From: Arthrobacter sp. Leaf137
GTDB taxonomy: Bacteria; Actinomycetota; Actinomycetes; Actinomycetales; Micrococcaceae
Reading direction: 5' to 3'
Assembly: GCF_001423525.1 (NCBI RefSeq)
Contig: NZ_LMOI01000012.1
Span: forward strand, 252,115 to 316,114
DNA length: 64,000 nucleotides
In this document: positions 56,231 to 64,000 of the stretch, piece after piece
Numbering within the stretch: position 1 is the first letter of the stretch
How the letters are laid out: each line of letters starts with the position of its first letter
Program-made: the position numbers and the translations under genes
Notes under the pieces: generated by a model
The model's input: only the letters and a program-made list of their open reading frames with translations
Told to the model about the DNA's origin: nothing
Database searches by the model: none

Positions 56231-57082
56231 ATGGATTACCAGAACTGGGGCCCGAGGGACATGTCGGCTCCCGCCCGTACACAACTGCCGGAAGTGCCTG
56301 TGGAACGGGGCATGGTGCTCGAAGACGTACAGTCCGGATGGGTAGGGGCCGTCACCCGGGTGGAAAAGTCCGGCGGCATGCACGTGGTGGCCCTCGAAGA
56401 CCGGCGCGGAAAGTCGCGGACCTTCCGGCTGGGATTTGGGTTCCTCCTCGAGGGCCGTGCCATCAGGCTGATGCCACCGGCACCCCGGCCCGCAGCGGGC
56501 GGCCCGGCAGCCGGGCGCACCGCCTCAGGTTCCGTACGTGTCGCAGGCCAGCGCGCGCAGGTGGCCAAGGCGAGCCGCATCTGGGTGGAAGGCAAGCACG
56601 ACGCCGAACTCGTCGAGAAGGTATGGGGAGACGACCTCCGGGTGGAGGGCATCGTCGTCGAACCCCTGCATGGCATCGACGACCTCGCCGGGGCGGTAAA
56701 GGAATTCAGGCCCGGCCCGGGCCGTCGGCTGGGCGTGCTGGTGGACCATCTGGTCCCTGACTCCAAGGAATTCCGCATTGCTGACGCTGTCATGGCCGGC
56801 CCTGGCGCTGCTGGCAACGTCCTGATTGTCGGCCACCCCTATGTGGATGTGTGGCAGGCCATCCGGCCTTCCGTGCTGGGCATTCCGCAGTGGCCGTCCG
56901 TACCGCGGGGCCAGGACTGGAAAACCGGGATCCTCAAGGCGTTCGGCTGGCCGCACTCCACGAAGGAGGACGTCGGGCTGGGATGGCAGAAACTGCTCGG
57001 CGCCGTCCATACCTACGCGGACCTGGAGGCTTCACTGCTGGGCCGGGTCGAGGAAGTCATCGACTTCCTCACAGCACCCTGA
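56231..57082 (+). CDS. DUF3097 family protein
   Basis: A 283-residue protein matching the DUF3097 family found near hrcA and hemW in actinobacteria. Visible conserved parts include MVLEDVQSGWVGAVTRVEKSGGMHVVALEDRRGKSRTFRLG, IWVEGKHDAELVEKVWGDDLRVEGIVVEPLHGIDDL and LGVLVDHLVPDSKE. IWVEGKHDAEL with VLVDHL resembles a Toprim-like fold, hinting at nucleic-acid work, but no function is established. I start it at ATG 56231 (MDYQNWGP); a longer frame from 56153 overlaps the CIRCE region. Confidence 0.88.
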   Translation: MDYQNWGPRDMSAPARTQLPEVPVERGMVLEDVQSGWVGAVTRVEKSGGMHVVALEDRRGKSRTFRLGFGFLLEGRAIRLMPPAPRPAAGGPAAGRTASGSVRVAGQRAQVAKASRIWVEGKHDAELVEKVWGDDLRVEGIVVEPLHGIDDLAGAVKEFRPGPGRRLGVLVDHLVPDSKEFRIADAVMAGPGAAGNVLIVGHPYVDVWQAIRPSVLGIPQWPSVPRGQDWKTGILKAFGWPHSTKEDVGLGWQKLLGAVHTYADLEASLLGRVEEVIDFLTAP

Positions 57083-57201
57083 CGGACGCCGGACCGGCAA
57101 ACACCAGTATTCTTGATACTGCGGTGCCCCGCGATCCGCAGGGGCGCCGAAGCACCAACTGCATCCCCAGCATCAATTTGCACTTTTCGAAGGAACAGAC
57201 T

Positions 57202-57621
57202 GTGGCAGAAAACGCACGCGAGCACAGGGACGGCCAAAGCAGCACCGGCCGTTCCGAATACCACGGCGTCCCCGCGAATGCGCTGCCGCTCACGGCCAGC
57301 GAAGACCGGCAATGGGCAACCCTGGCACACTTCGGCGGGATCCTGGGCTGCGTCCCCGCCCTGCTGATCTTCCTCATCTTCCGCGACCGGGGGCCCTTCA
57401 CGGCCCAGGAGTCGAAGGAGGCCCTGAACTTCAGCCTGCCGCCCACCATCGCAGCGGTAGTGGCGAACATCCTGGTGTTCATTCCCGTGGTCGGAAACAT
57501 TTTTGCCGTGATCGCCACGTTGATCTGGATTGCCCTGACGTGCTTTTCGGTGGCGGCCGGCATCCACGTCAACCGCGGCCAACCGCACCGGTACCAGTTC
57601 AACCTGCGCTGGATCAAGTAG
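57202..57621 (+). CDS. DUF4870 domain membrane protein
   Basis: A 139-residue membrane protein with the DUF4870/Tic20-like pattern: TASEDRQWATLAHFGGILGCVPALLIFLIFRDRGPFTAQESKEALNF, then two further helices (PPTIAAVVANILVFIPVVGNIFAVIATLIWIALTCFSVAAGI) and NRGQPHRYQFNLRWIK. The N-terminal 40 residues are polar and disordered. GTG 57202 with AAGGAA upstream is chosen; the longer frame overlaps the DUF3097 gene. Function unknown. Confidence 0.85.
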   Translation: MAENAREHRDGQSSTGRSEYHGVPANALPLTASEDRQWATLAHFGGILGCVPALLIFLIFRDRGPFTAQESKEALNFSLPPTIAAVVANILVFIPVVGNIFAVIATLIWIALTCFSVAAGIHVNRGQPHRYQFNLRWIK

Positions 57622-57696
57622 TCCCGCCGGCTCCCTGCCCCCGCAAGCCGGTCCGGGGACCTCTTCGGCCCTGGGCCCACCCGCAGCATCCCAGCC

Positions 57697-58926
57697 CTAG
57701 TCGGGCAGGATCCGGCGTACCACCGCGTCGGCCAGGAGCCGGCCCTTCAGCGTCAGCACCAGCGTCCCCCGGAATGCTGCGCCCGGATCCACCAGCCCCT
57801 CAGCAATGAGCCCGGCGATCTGGTGCCGCCCCACTGTATCCAGGCTTGCCACTTCCAGCCCGGACTGGAGTCGGGCCTCAAGCATGACCCGCTCCACGTT
57901 CCGGGTCTCTGCGTCCAGGGTTTCGCGTCCGGCGGCCGGAGAGTTCCCCTGCGCCAGCCGGCCGGCATACGCGGCAGGATGCTTCACGTTCCACCAGCGC
58001 ACGCCGCCCACATGCGAGTGCGCGCCCGGCCCGATTCCCCACCAGTCGTCGCCGCGCCAGTAAGCGAGGTTGTGCCGGCAGGCCTGTTCCGGCGTGCGCG
58101 CCCAGTTGCTGACCTCGTACCACTCCAGGCCTGCAGAGGTGATCAGGCGGTCAGCGAGCTCGTACTTGTCTGCGTGATCGTCGTCGTCGATGCCCGGGAC
58201 CTCGCCGCGCCGGATCTGCGCCGCCAACTTGGTGCCGTCCTCAACGATCAGCGCATAGGCGCTGATGTGGTCCGGTCGATAGGACAACGCAGTTTCAAGG
58301 GAGAACTGCCAATCGGCCAACGACTCCCCCGGCGTCCCATAGATCAGGTCGAGGCTCACTGCCAGGCCGGCGTCGCGTGCCCACTGCACCACCAGGGGAA
58401 CCCTGCTCGGTGTGTGGGTGCGGTCCAAAACCTTCAGGACGTGCGGAACGGCGGACTGCATCCCGAACGAGACCCGTGTAAAGCCGGCATCCCTGAGCAC
58501 AGCCAGGGACTCCGGGGTCACCGAATCGGGATTCGCCTCAGTGGTGACCTCGGCGCCTTCCTCGATCCCCCATTGGTCGATAGCCGTCCGAAGAATCGAA
58601 GCCAGGTCTTCGGCGGGCAACAGCGTGGGTGTGCCGCCGCCGAAAAAGACGGTGCTGAGCTTGCGGTCCGGTACACCGGATGCCTTGAGCACCGTAGCCG
58701 CAAACGCCACCTCGGACGCTGCCGTACCGGCATAGGCATCCTGCGAGGCACCGCCGCCGAGTTCGGTGGCTGTGTAGGTGTTGAAGTCGCAGTAACCGCA
58801 GCGCACGGCGCAGAAGGGGATGTGGACATACAGCCCGAACGCGCGGTCTCCCGCGCCGACGGCCGCCTGCGGAGGCAGGATGCCGTCCGACGGCGCCGGG
58901 TCACCAAGGGGAAGTACGCTGGGCAT
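57697..58926 (-). CDS. hemW: Radical SAM protein HemW (heme chaperone, CPO-like)
   Basis: A 409-residue radical SAM protein related to oxygen-independent coproporphyrinogen III oxidase HemN. The 4Fe-4S site is CxxxCxxC in VHIPFCAVRCGYCDF (Cys39, 43, 46), followed by FFGGGTPTLL. HemW-type proteins act as heme chaperones rather than oxidases. It sits between lepA and hrcA in conserved order. Confidence 0.9.
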   Translation of the reverse strand: MPSVLPLGDPAPSDGILPPQAAVGAGDRAFGLYVHIPFCAVRCGYCDFNTYTATELGGGASQDAYAGTAASEVAFAATVLKASGVPDRKLSTVFFGGGTPTLLPAEDLASILRTAIDQWGIEEGAEVTTEANPDSVTPESLAVLRDAGFTRVSFGMQSAVPHVLKVLDRTHTPSRVPLVVQWARDAGLAVSLDLIYGTPGESLADWQFSLETALSYRPDHISAYALIVEDGTKLAAQIRRGEVPGIDDDDHADKYELADRLITSAGLEWYEVSNWARTPEQACRHNLAYWRGDDWWGIGPGAHSHVGGVRWWNVKHPAAYAGRLAQGNSPAAGRETLDAETRNVERVMLEARLQSGLEVASLDTVGRHQIAGLIAEGLVDPGAAFRGTLVLTLKGRLLADAVVRRILPD

Positions 58927-58951
58927 CAGCGGGTACCCCGCTGCGCGGTGG

Positions 58952-60808
58952 TCACTTCTTTTTGGCCTTGTCCTTCGATTCGTCGGTGGTGAGGGCGGCG
59001 ATGAACGCTTCCTGCGGCACCTCCACGGTGCCCACCATCTTCATGCGCTTCTTGCCTTCTTTTTGCTTCTCCAGCAGCTTGCGCTTACGCGAGATGTCAC
59101 CGCCGTAGCACTTCGCCAGGACGTCCTTGCGGATGGCCCGGATGCTTTCGCGCGCGATGATCCTGGAACCGATGGCCGCCTGGATGGGAACCTCAAATTG
59201 TTGCCGCGGGATCAGTTCGCGGAGCTTTCCGGTCATCATCACGCCGTAGGCGTACGCCTTCTCCCTGTGGGTGATGGCGCTGAAGGCATCCACCTGTTCG
59301 CCCTGGAGCATGATGTCCACCTTCACCAGGTCGGCCACCTGCTCGCCGTCGGCTTTCCAGTCCAGTGAGCCGTAGCCACGGGTCTTGGACTTGAGGATGT
59401 CGAAGAAATCGAACACGATTTCCGCCAGCGGAAGGCGGTAGCGGATTTCCACCCGGTCCTCGGAAAGGTAGTCCATGCCGCCCATGACGCCGCGGCGTGA
59501 CTGGCACAGTTCCATGATGGCACCGACGAACTCGTTGGGGGCCAGGATGGTGGCGGAGACCATGGGTTCGCGGACCTCGGCAATCTTTCCGGTGGGATAC
59601 TCGCTGGGGTTGGTCACGCGGACCACTTTCTTGTCCTCCAGGGTCACCTCGTACTCCACGTTCGGAGCGGTGGAAATGAGGTCGAGGTTGTATTCGCGCT
59701 CCAGGCGTTCGCGCGTGATCTCGAGGTGGAGGAGGCCCAGGAAGCCCACGCGGAAGCCGAAGCCCAGCGCTGCTGAGGTTTCGGGTTCATACACCAGCGC
59801 AGCGTCATTGAGCATGAGCTTCTCAAGGGCGTCGCGCAGTACCGGGTAGTCGGCACCGTCCAGCGGGTAGAGGCCGGAGAACACCATGGGCTTCGCATCG
59901 GCGTAGCCAGGGAGCGACTGGGCGGCCGGCTTGGCCAGGTTGGTGACGGTGTCGCCCACTTTGGACTGGCGGACGTCCTTCACGCCGGTAATCAGGTAGC
60001 CCACTTCGCCGACGCCCAGGCCCTTGGAGGGTGTGGGTTCCGGGGAACTGACGCCGATTTCCAGAAGCTCGTGGGAGGCCCTGGTGGACATCATCTGGAT
60101 GCGTTCACGCGGGTGGAGCATGCCGTCCACCACGCGCACATACGTCACCACGCCGCGGTAGGTGTCATAGACCGAGTCGAAGATCATGGCACGGGCAGGG
60201 GCGTCGGGGTTGCCCTCGGGGGCCGGCAGGTCGCGGACAATCTTGTCCAGGAGCGCCTCCACGCCAACGCCCGTCTTGCCGGACACGCGCAGCACGTCCT
60301 CGGGATCGCCGCCAATGAGGCTGGCAAGCTCCGCTGCGTACTTTTCCGGCTGCGCTGCCGGAAGGTCGATCTTGTTCAGCACCGGGATGATGGCGAGGTT
60401 GTTTTCCATCGCCAGGTACAGGTTGGCGAGGGTCTGGGCCTCGATACCCTGGGCCGCGTCCACCAGCAGGATTGCGCCCTCGCAGGCGGCAAGGGACCGT
60501 GACACCTCATAGGTGAAGTCCACGTGGCCCGGGGTGTCGATCATGTTCAGCGCATAACTGACGCCTTCCACTTCCCAGGGCATGCGCACGGCCTGCGACT
60601 TGATGGTGATGCCGCGTTCGCGCTCAATATCCATCCGGTCCAGGTACTGCGCCTTCATGTCACGCGCCTGGACTACTCCGGTGGACTGAAGCATCCGGTC
60701 AGCCAGGGTGGACTTGCCGTGGTCAATGTGCGCGATGATGCAAAAGTTCCGAATAATAGCCGGATCTGTCGCGGCGGGCACCGGTGCGGTGCGGGCCATG
60801 GGAGACAC
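58952..60808 (-). CDS. lepA: Elongation factor 4 (LepA)
   Basis: Ribosomal GTPase of 618 residues that back-translocates or aids 30S biogenesis. G1 is [10 protein letters not shown]3 DTPGHVDF, G4 NKID, followed by the EF-G-like domains and the LepA-specific C-terminal domain ending in Lys-rich [12 protein letters not shown] 60808 is preferred over ATG 60799 because AAGGA lies six bases upstream. Confidence 0.97.
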   Translation of the reverse strand: MSPMARTAPVPAATDPAIIRNFCIIAHIDHGKSTLADRMLQSTGVVQARDMKAQYLDRMDIERERGITIKSQAVRMPWEVEGVSYALNMIDTPGHVDFTYEVSRSLAACEGAILLVDAAQGIEAQTLANLYLAMENNLAIIPVLNKIDLPAAQPEKYAAELASLIGGDPEDVLRVSGKTGVGVEALLDKIVRDLPAPEGNPDAPARAMIFDSVYDTYRGVVTYVRVVDGMLHPRERIQMMSTRASHELLEIGVSSPEPTPSKGLGVGEVGYLITGVKDVRQSKVGDTVTNLAKPAAQSLPGYADAKPMVFSGLYPLDGADYPVLRDALEKLMLNDAALVYEPETSAALGFGFRVGFLGLLHLEITRERLEREYNLDLISTAPNVEYEVTLEDKKVVRVTNPSEYPTGKIAEVREPMVSATILAPNEFVGAIMELCQSRRGVMGGMDYLSEDRVEIRYRLPLAEIVFDFFDILKSKTRGYGSLDWKADGEQVADLVKVDIMLQGEQVDAFSAITHREKAYAYGVMMTGKLRELIPRQQFEVPIQAAIGSRIIARESIRAIRKDVLAKCYGGDISRKRKLLEKQKEGKKRMKMVGTVEVPQEAFIAALTTDESKDKAKKK

Positions 60809-60978
60809 GCAGGGTCCTTACTGTTGGCTTTTCCGCGGCCGTCCGGCAGGCACACCACATGCTGCCCGCGGATTAGCCGCGCTTCTTCAGCCACCAGTCT
60901 CCCACGTCCTGGCCACTCGCACCGCATTACCTGCGCCGGACCCACGCCGCCTGCAGGCCCGGGCTATAGGGTGGCGGC

Positions 60979-61527
60979 ATGGCTATCAACCTCCGCACGC
61001 TGGGTAACGCTGTCCGGGCAGGCCTGAGGCTGCTTCGGAACGCGGACAAACCCACGGCACATCGGCGTCCGGCCCCGCGACCTGCCCGTCAGGACGCCCA
61101 AGGCACCATGGACGGCGTTGCTGCTGCAGGCTATCCCGGGGATTTCACCGGCCGGGCTGAAATCCGCTATGCGCCGCAGCCAGACGGCGAGCCCGATCCG
61201 GGCGAGGTTGTGTGGACGTGGGTCCCCTTTGAAGAGGACTATTCCCGGGGCAAGGACCGGCCCGTCCTGATAGTGGGCCGCCATGGAAAATACCTGCTGG
61301 GGCTGATGCTCACCAGCAAGGACCGGGTACCGGCAGCGTCCGCTTCCCGGGACTATGTAGACGTGGGGGCCGGCGGCTGGGACCGCCAGGGCCGGCCCAG
61401 CGAAGCGAAGCTGGACCGGGTGCTGCAAATCCGTCCGGACAGCATCCGCAGGGAGGGCGCCGTGCTGGACCGGGCCCGGTTTGACGCCGTCGCCGCCGGA
61501 CTGCGCGCGCGACACGGCTGGCGGTAG
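60979..61527 (+). CDS. PemK/MazF-like (type II toxin fold) protein, no visible antitoxin
   Basis: A 182-residue protein whose C-terminal part has the PemK/MazF-like beta-barrel pattern (PDPGEVVWTWVPFEEDYSRGKDRPVLIVGRHGKYLLGLMLTSKDR). The N-terminal 50 residues form a basic, Arg/Ala-rich extension (LRTLGNAVRAGLRLLRNADKPTAHRRPAPRPARQDAQG). No antitoxin-like gene is adjacent; neighbours are lepA (-) and rpsT. It may be a free-standing domestic member of the family rather than a toxin. Start ATG 60979. Confidence 0.8.
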   Translation: MAINLRTLGNAVRAGLRLLRNADKPTAHRRPAPRPARQDAQGTMDGVAAAGYPGDFTGRAEIRYAPQPDGEPDPGEVVWTWVPFEEDYSRGKDRPVLIVGRHGKYLLGLMLTSKDRVPAASASRDYVDVGAGGWDRQGRPSEAKLDRVLQIRPDSIRREGAVLDRARFDAVAAGLRARHGWR

Positions 61528-61696
61528 GACGGAAAATGGCCAGTCACGCCGCTGGCCTGCTATTCTTTATAGCTGTGTGTCCGTGCAGGTCGACGGTCAC
61601 TGATGGCTGGCCGCCATAGGTATCCCCACGCCGCTCAGTCAAGGCCAGCTTGAAAGCCCTCTAGACCATTTCCGCATTACAATAGAGAGTTCACAC

Positions 61697-61957
61697 GTGG
61701 CGAATATCAAGTCCCAGAAGAAGCGCATCCTGACCAACGAAAAGGCCCGTCTGCGTAACAACGCAGTCAAGTCTGAGCTGAGGACGGCCATCCGCGCTGT
61801 CAACACGGCCGTTGAGTCCTCCGACAAGGACGCTGCTGCTACTGCGCTCGTTTCTGCCAGCCGCAAGCTGGACAAGGCTGTCAGCAAGGGTGTTCTGCAC
61901 AAGAACAACGCAGCGAACCGCAAGTCGGCGATCTCCAAGAAGGTCAACGCACTGTAA
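61697..61957 (+). CDS. rpsT: 30S ribosomal protein S20
   Basis: Small-subunit protein that binds 16S rRNA. The 86-residue basic helical protein begins [28 protein letters not shown] and ends [11 protein letters not shown], both typical of S20. GTG start at 61697. Position between lepA (divergent) and holA (convergent) is standard. A hairpin terminator follows 26 bases after the stop. Confidence 0.97.
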   Translation: MANIKSQKKRILTNEKARLRNNAVKSELRTAIRAVNTAVESSDKDAAATALVSASRKLDKAVSKGVLHKNNAANRKSAISKKVNAL

Positions 61958-61983
61958 GGTTTCCAGTTCCATGAACTGATGGA

Positions 61984-62020
61984 TGTGGCCGGTACCCTCG
62001 GGTACCGGCCACACGCCTTT
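61984..62020 (+). terminator. Terminator of rpsT
   Basis: TGTGGCCGGTACCC (61984-61997) pairs perfectly with GGGTACCGGCCACA (62000-62013) and is followed by CGCCTTT. Classic intrinsic terminator between rpsT and the opposing holA. Confidence 0.85.
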
Positions 62021-62126
62021 AACCTCCGGATGCCTATCCGGTGCGCCCATGGAGGGCTGGCTCTGCCGGAAGAAGCGCACTGTTGCCTGTCCTGTCCTGT
62101 CCGGTGCTGTGCTCCTGCCCTTGCCG

Positions 62127-63143
62127 CTACCTGCCCTGGACGGACATGGAAATCACGGTCACCGCATGTTCCACGGCGTAAACGGGGTCGCGTGACAACC
62201 CCTTCACCTGTGCGTCGGCTTCAGCCGTGGCCTGGATCGACCGCACCAGTCCGTCAGGGGTCCACCGGCGGACGTCCCGCTGGGCCTGTTCCACCAGCCA
62301 GGGCTGCATTCCCAGCTCGGCCGCAATCTGGGCCGCGGATCCGGACGCCCCGGCAACCCGGGCCACGGTCCTGAGCTTTGCAGCCAGCGCTGCGACCAGC
62401 GGCACGGGGTCTGCCCCGGTGGCCAGTGCATGGCGCAGGGTGGAGAGGGCGAGCGGACCGTTTCCGGCCATTGCGGCGTCAGCCACCTTGAACGCCGTGG
62501 CTTCCACCCGTCCGCCGTAATAGCGGTCCACGACATCCGGCGTGACGGTCCCTGTTGAGTCTGCAATGAGCTGGCTGCACGCTGCCGCCAGCTCGGAAAG
62601 GTTGGCACCCACCGCATTGACGAGGGCCAGCACGGCCTCCTGGTCGATGCGGCGCCCGGCCTCCTTGAATTCGGCGGACACGAACGCCATCTTGTCCGCG
62701 TCCTTCTTCAGCGGCTGGCAGTCCACAACAGGCCAGCCGCCCTTTCGGACAGCGTCCAGGAGCTTCTTGCCACGCGCGCCCCCGCCATGGCGGAGGACGA
62801 GGACGGCATCATCGGCTGGCCGGCCGAGGTAGGACAGGGCGTCGGTGAGGAAGGCCTCATTCATGGCCTCCACTGCTTCAACCTCGATCAGCTTGCTCTC
62901 ACCGAACAGCGACGGGCTGACTTGCATCAGGAGGGAGCCTGGTTCGTAGGCCGCAGCGTTGATCCGGCTCACTTCAACGTCCGGTGCTGCCTGGCGGACC
63001 TGGGAGCGGACGCTGTCCATGGCCCTGATGCCCAGGTAATCCTCCGGCCCGCTCACCAGGACGATGGCCGCGGGAGTTACGTCCCGCCAGGCTGCCGGAT
63101 TCGACGCCGGCGGGCGGGTTCCGCGCTTTTGCGCAGCAGCCAT
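62127..63143 (-). CDS. holA: DNA polymerase III subunit delta
   Basis: The clamp-loader delta subunit. The 338-residue protein has the N-terminal IVLVSGPEDYLGIRAMDSVRSQVRQ, domain II, and C-terminal AQIAAELGMQPWLVEQAQRDVRRW with the helical collar (DAQVKGLSRDPVYAVEHAVTVISM). Start ATG 63143 with AAGGA upstream; the first 66 bases lie inside the end of comEC in another frame. Confidence 0.92.
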   Translation of the reverse strand: MAAAQKRGTRPPASNPAAWRDVTPAAIVLVSGPEDYLGIRAMDSVRSQVRQAAPDVEVSRINAAAYEPGSLLMQVSPSLFGESKLIEVEAVEAMNEAFLTDALSYLGRPADDAVLVLRHGGGARGKKLLDAVRKGGWPVVDCQPLKKDADKMAFVSAEFKEAGRRIDQEAVLALVNAVGANLSELAAACSQLIADSTGTVTPDVVDRYYGGRVEATAFKVADAAMAGNGPLALSTLRHALATGADPVPLVAALAAKLRTVARVAGASGSAAQIAAELGMQPWLVEQAQRDVRRWTPDGLVRSIQATAEADAQVKGLSRDPVYAVEHAVTVISMSVQGR

Positions 63144-64000
63144 GATGGGTTCCTTCCGGAAAGGTGTGAGGGGAATTCAAGCCTGCCACGTCTGCGCCGA
63201 ACAGCAAAGCCGTTGGCGAAGGGGCCGTTGTTGGAAGCAGCCCGGCAATGCGCGTGCCTGGCGGCCTCGGGGCTTCTTTCCACCAACCACAGAAGCCTGA
63301 CCACCCGGCCATGGCACCGGAGAACGAGGGCTCTGACGCTGCGGGGCCGTGCAGCTGCCCAGGCCGCCGCGAGAGTGAGGGCTGACAGAACCGCCATCGT
63401 CAGCAGTCCCGGAACCCCCTCGGGCCATGGCAACGAGGAACCCGGAAGCCGGGCAAAGAACCAGGCCGTCGCGGCAACACCGGCGCTGAAGGTGCCCGCC
63501 ACGGCGATCAACGCCACGGCCAGCCACGGGGCAGCCGCCAGCAGCGGAACGGCGGCGGTTCCCAGCAGGGTGACCGGAGCAACCAGCGGTGCTGCAGCTA
63601 CATTGGCCAGCAGTGAGTAGGTGGAGAACTGCGGCTGCAGGAGGACGATGACGGGGCCGCACAGCATCTGGGCCGACAACGGCACCGCAACAGCCGCGGC
63701 GGCCCAGCGGGGCACGGCCGCAGGAGTCCAGTCCATGATGCGCCGGCCCAGCAGGATAATGCCCAGGGTGGCCAGGACGGAAAGCAGGAACCCGAAACTG
63801 CCGCCCAGCGCCGGGTCCAGGAGCAGCAGGCCAATGACTGCCAGGCAAAGAAAGCTCAGCCCGCGGCCGGTCCGGCCACCGGCGAGGGCAGCAATTCCGA
63901 CAGCCCCCATCAGGGCCGCGCGAAGCACGCTGGCGTCAGGGCCCACCAGCACCACGAACAGACCCAGTCCGGCCAACGCGGTCCCGGCGGCCGGAACCCG
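63077..64000 (-). CDS. comEC: ComEC/Rec2-related competence protein (5' partial)
   Basis: The C-terminal part of a ComEC-like channel for DNA uptake; the frame is open to the window end so the N-terminus is missing. It shows the ComEC competence domain helices (GGSFGFLLSVLATLGIILLGRRIMDWTP, YSLLANVAAAPLVAPVTLLGTAAVPLLA, GVPGLLTMAVLSALTLAAAWAA). After the last helix only about 75 low-complexity, Arg-rich residues remain before the stop, which lies inside holA. No metallo-beta-lactamase domain is present. Adjacent holA is the usual neighbour. Confidence 0.85.
   Translation of the reverse strand, partial: RVPAAGTALAGLGLFVVLVGPDASVLRAALMGAVGIAALAGGRTGRGLSFLCLAVIGLLLLDPALGGSFGFLLSVLATLGIILLGRRIMDWTPAAVPRWAAAAVAVPLSAQMLCGPVIVLLQPQFSTYSLLANVAAAPLVAPVTLLGTAAVPLLAAAPWLAVALIAVAGTFSAGVAATAWFFARLPGSSLPWPEGVPGLLTMAVLSALTLAAAWAAARPRSVRALVLRCHGRVVRLLWLVERSPEAARHAHCRAASNNGPFANGFAVRRRRGRLEFPSHLSGRNPSWLLRKSAEPARRRRIRQPGGT

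Noticed and set aside
60979..61527. Complete toxin-antitoxin module
   Set aside because: No small antitoxin-like ORF with an RBS lies on either side of the PemK-like gene.

Overview
The window is chromosomal DNA of a high-GC actinobacterium, most likely Micrococcaceae (Arthrobacter/Pseudarthrobacter-like). The evidence is a Pup-proteasome locus, RbpA, a bcc-aa3 type respiratory chain (QcrCAB with CtaCDEF), an HrcA/CIRCE system, frequent GTG/TTG starts, strong G/C bias at third codon positions, and a PafB-PafC fusion, which is known from Arthrobacter-type bacteria. Gene order is mostly conserved actinobacterial core. I see no prophage, insertion sequence, CRISPR array, rRNA or tRNA.

Positions 1-12744 (+ strand) hold the Pup-proteasome block and its usual companions: dop (5' cut by the window edge), pup, prcB, prcA, pafA, two FKBP prolyl isomerases, fused pafBC, a small membrane protein, tatA, tatC and helY. 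The machinery tags proteins with Pup, degrades them in the 20S core, recycles Pup, and shares its neighbourhood with the PafBC DNA-damage regulator. An amidohydrolase and a polyprenol-phosphate mannosyltransferase follow.

Positions 15381-26422 are mostly on the - strand: rbpA with two recognisable promoters, an nfeD/band-7 pair, an RlmA-like methyltransferase, peptide deformylase, a three-gene type III polyketide operon (PKS, methyltransferase, flavin monooxygenase) laid out like the Streptomyces srsABC phenolic-lipid operon, a C39-like lipoprotein with a tiny membrane protein, small orphan genes, and trpD.

Positions 26571-35364 encode the respiratory chain: ctaE-qcrC-qcrA-qcrB on + and ctaC-ctaD-ctaF on -. 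Between them lie a DasR-like GntR regulator and an HPr gene that share an intergenic palindrome matching the core of the DasR operator (dre). ErpA, an M20 peptidase, a DUF3043 protein, pyrD, an alpha/beta hydrolase, uppS, recO and leuA follow. leuA is preceded by an 18-codon leader peptide with three consecutive Leu codons and a long-range RNA stem, which looks like an attenuator.

Positions 44156-64000 hold an M13 peptidase, an LCP cell-wall ligase and the conserved block era, CNNM/CorC, ybeY, phoH, rsmE, dnaJ, hrcA (CIRCE upstream), hemW, lepA, rpsT, holA and comEC (cut by the window edge). A GerMN lipoprotein, DUF3097, DUF4870 and a solitary PemK/MazF-like protein are inserted on the other strand. 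Convergent gene ends are often separated by long perfect hairpins that can act as bidirectional terminators; other convergent pairs overlap instead.

No clearly new multigene defence or mobile system is visible. The best candidates for new biology are the leuA leader, the dre-like site between gntR and ptsH, the srs-like type III PKS operon, the C39-lipoprotein pair, and a ComEC with no room for its metallo-beta-lactamase domain.
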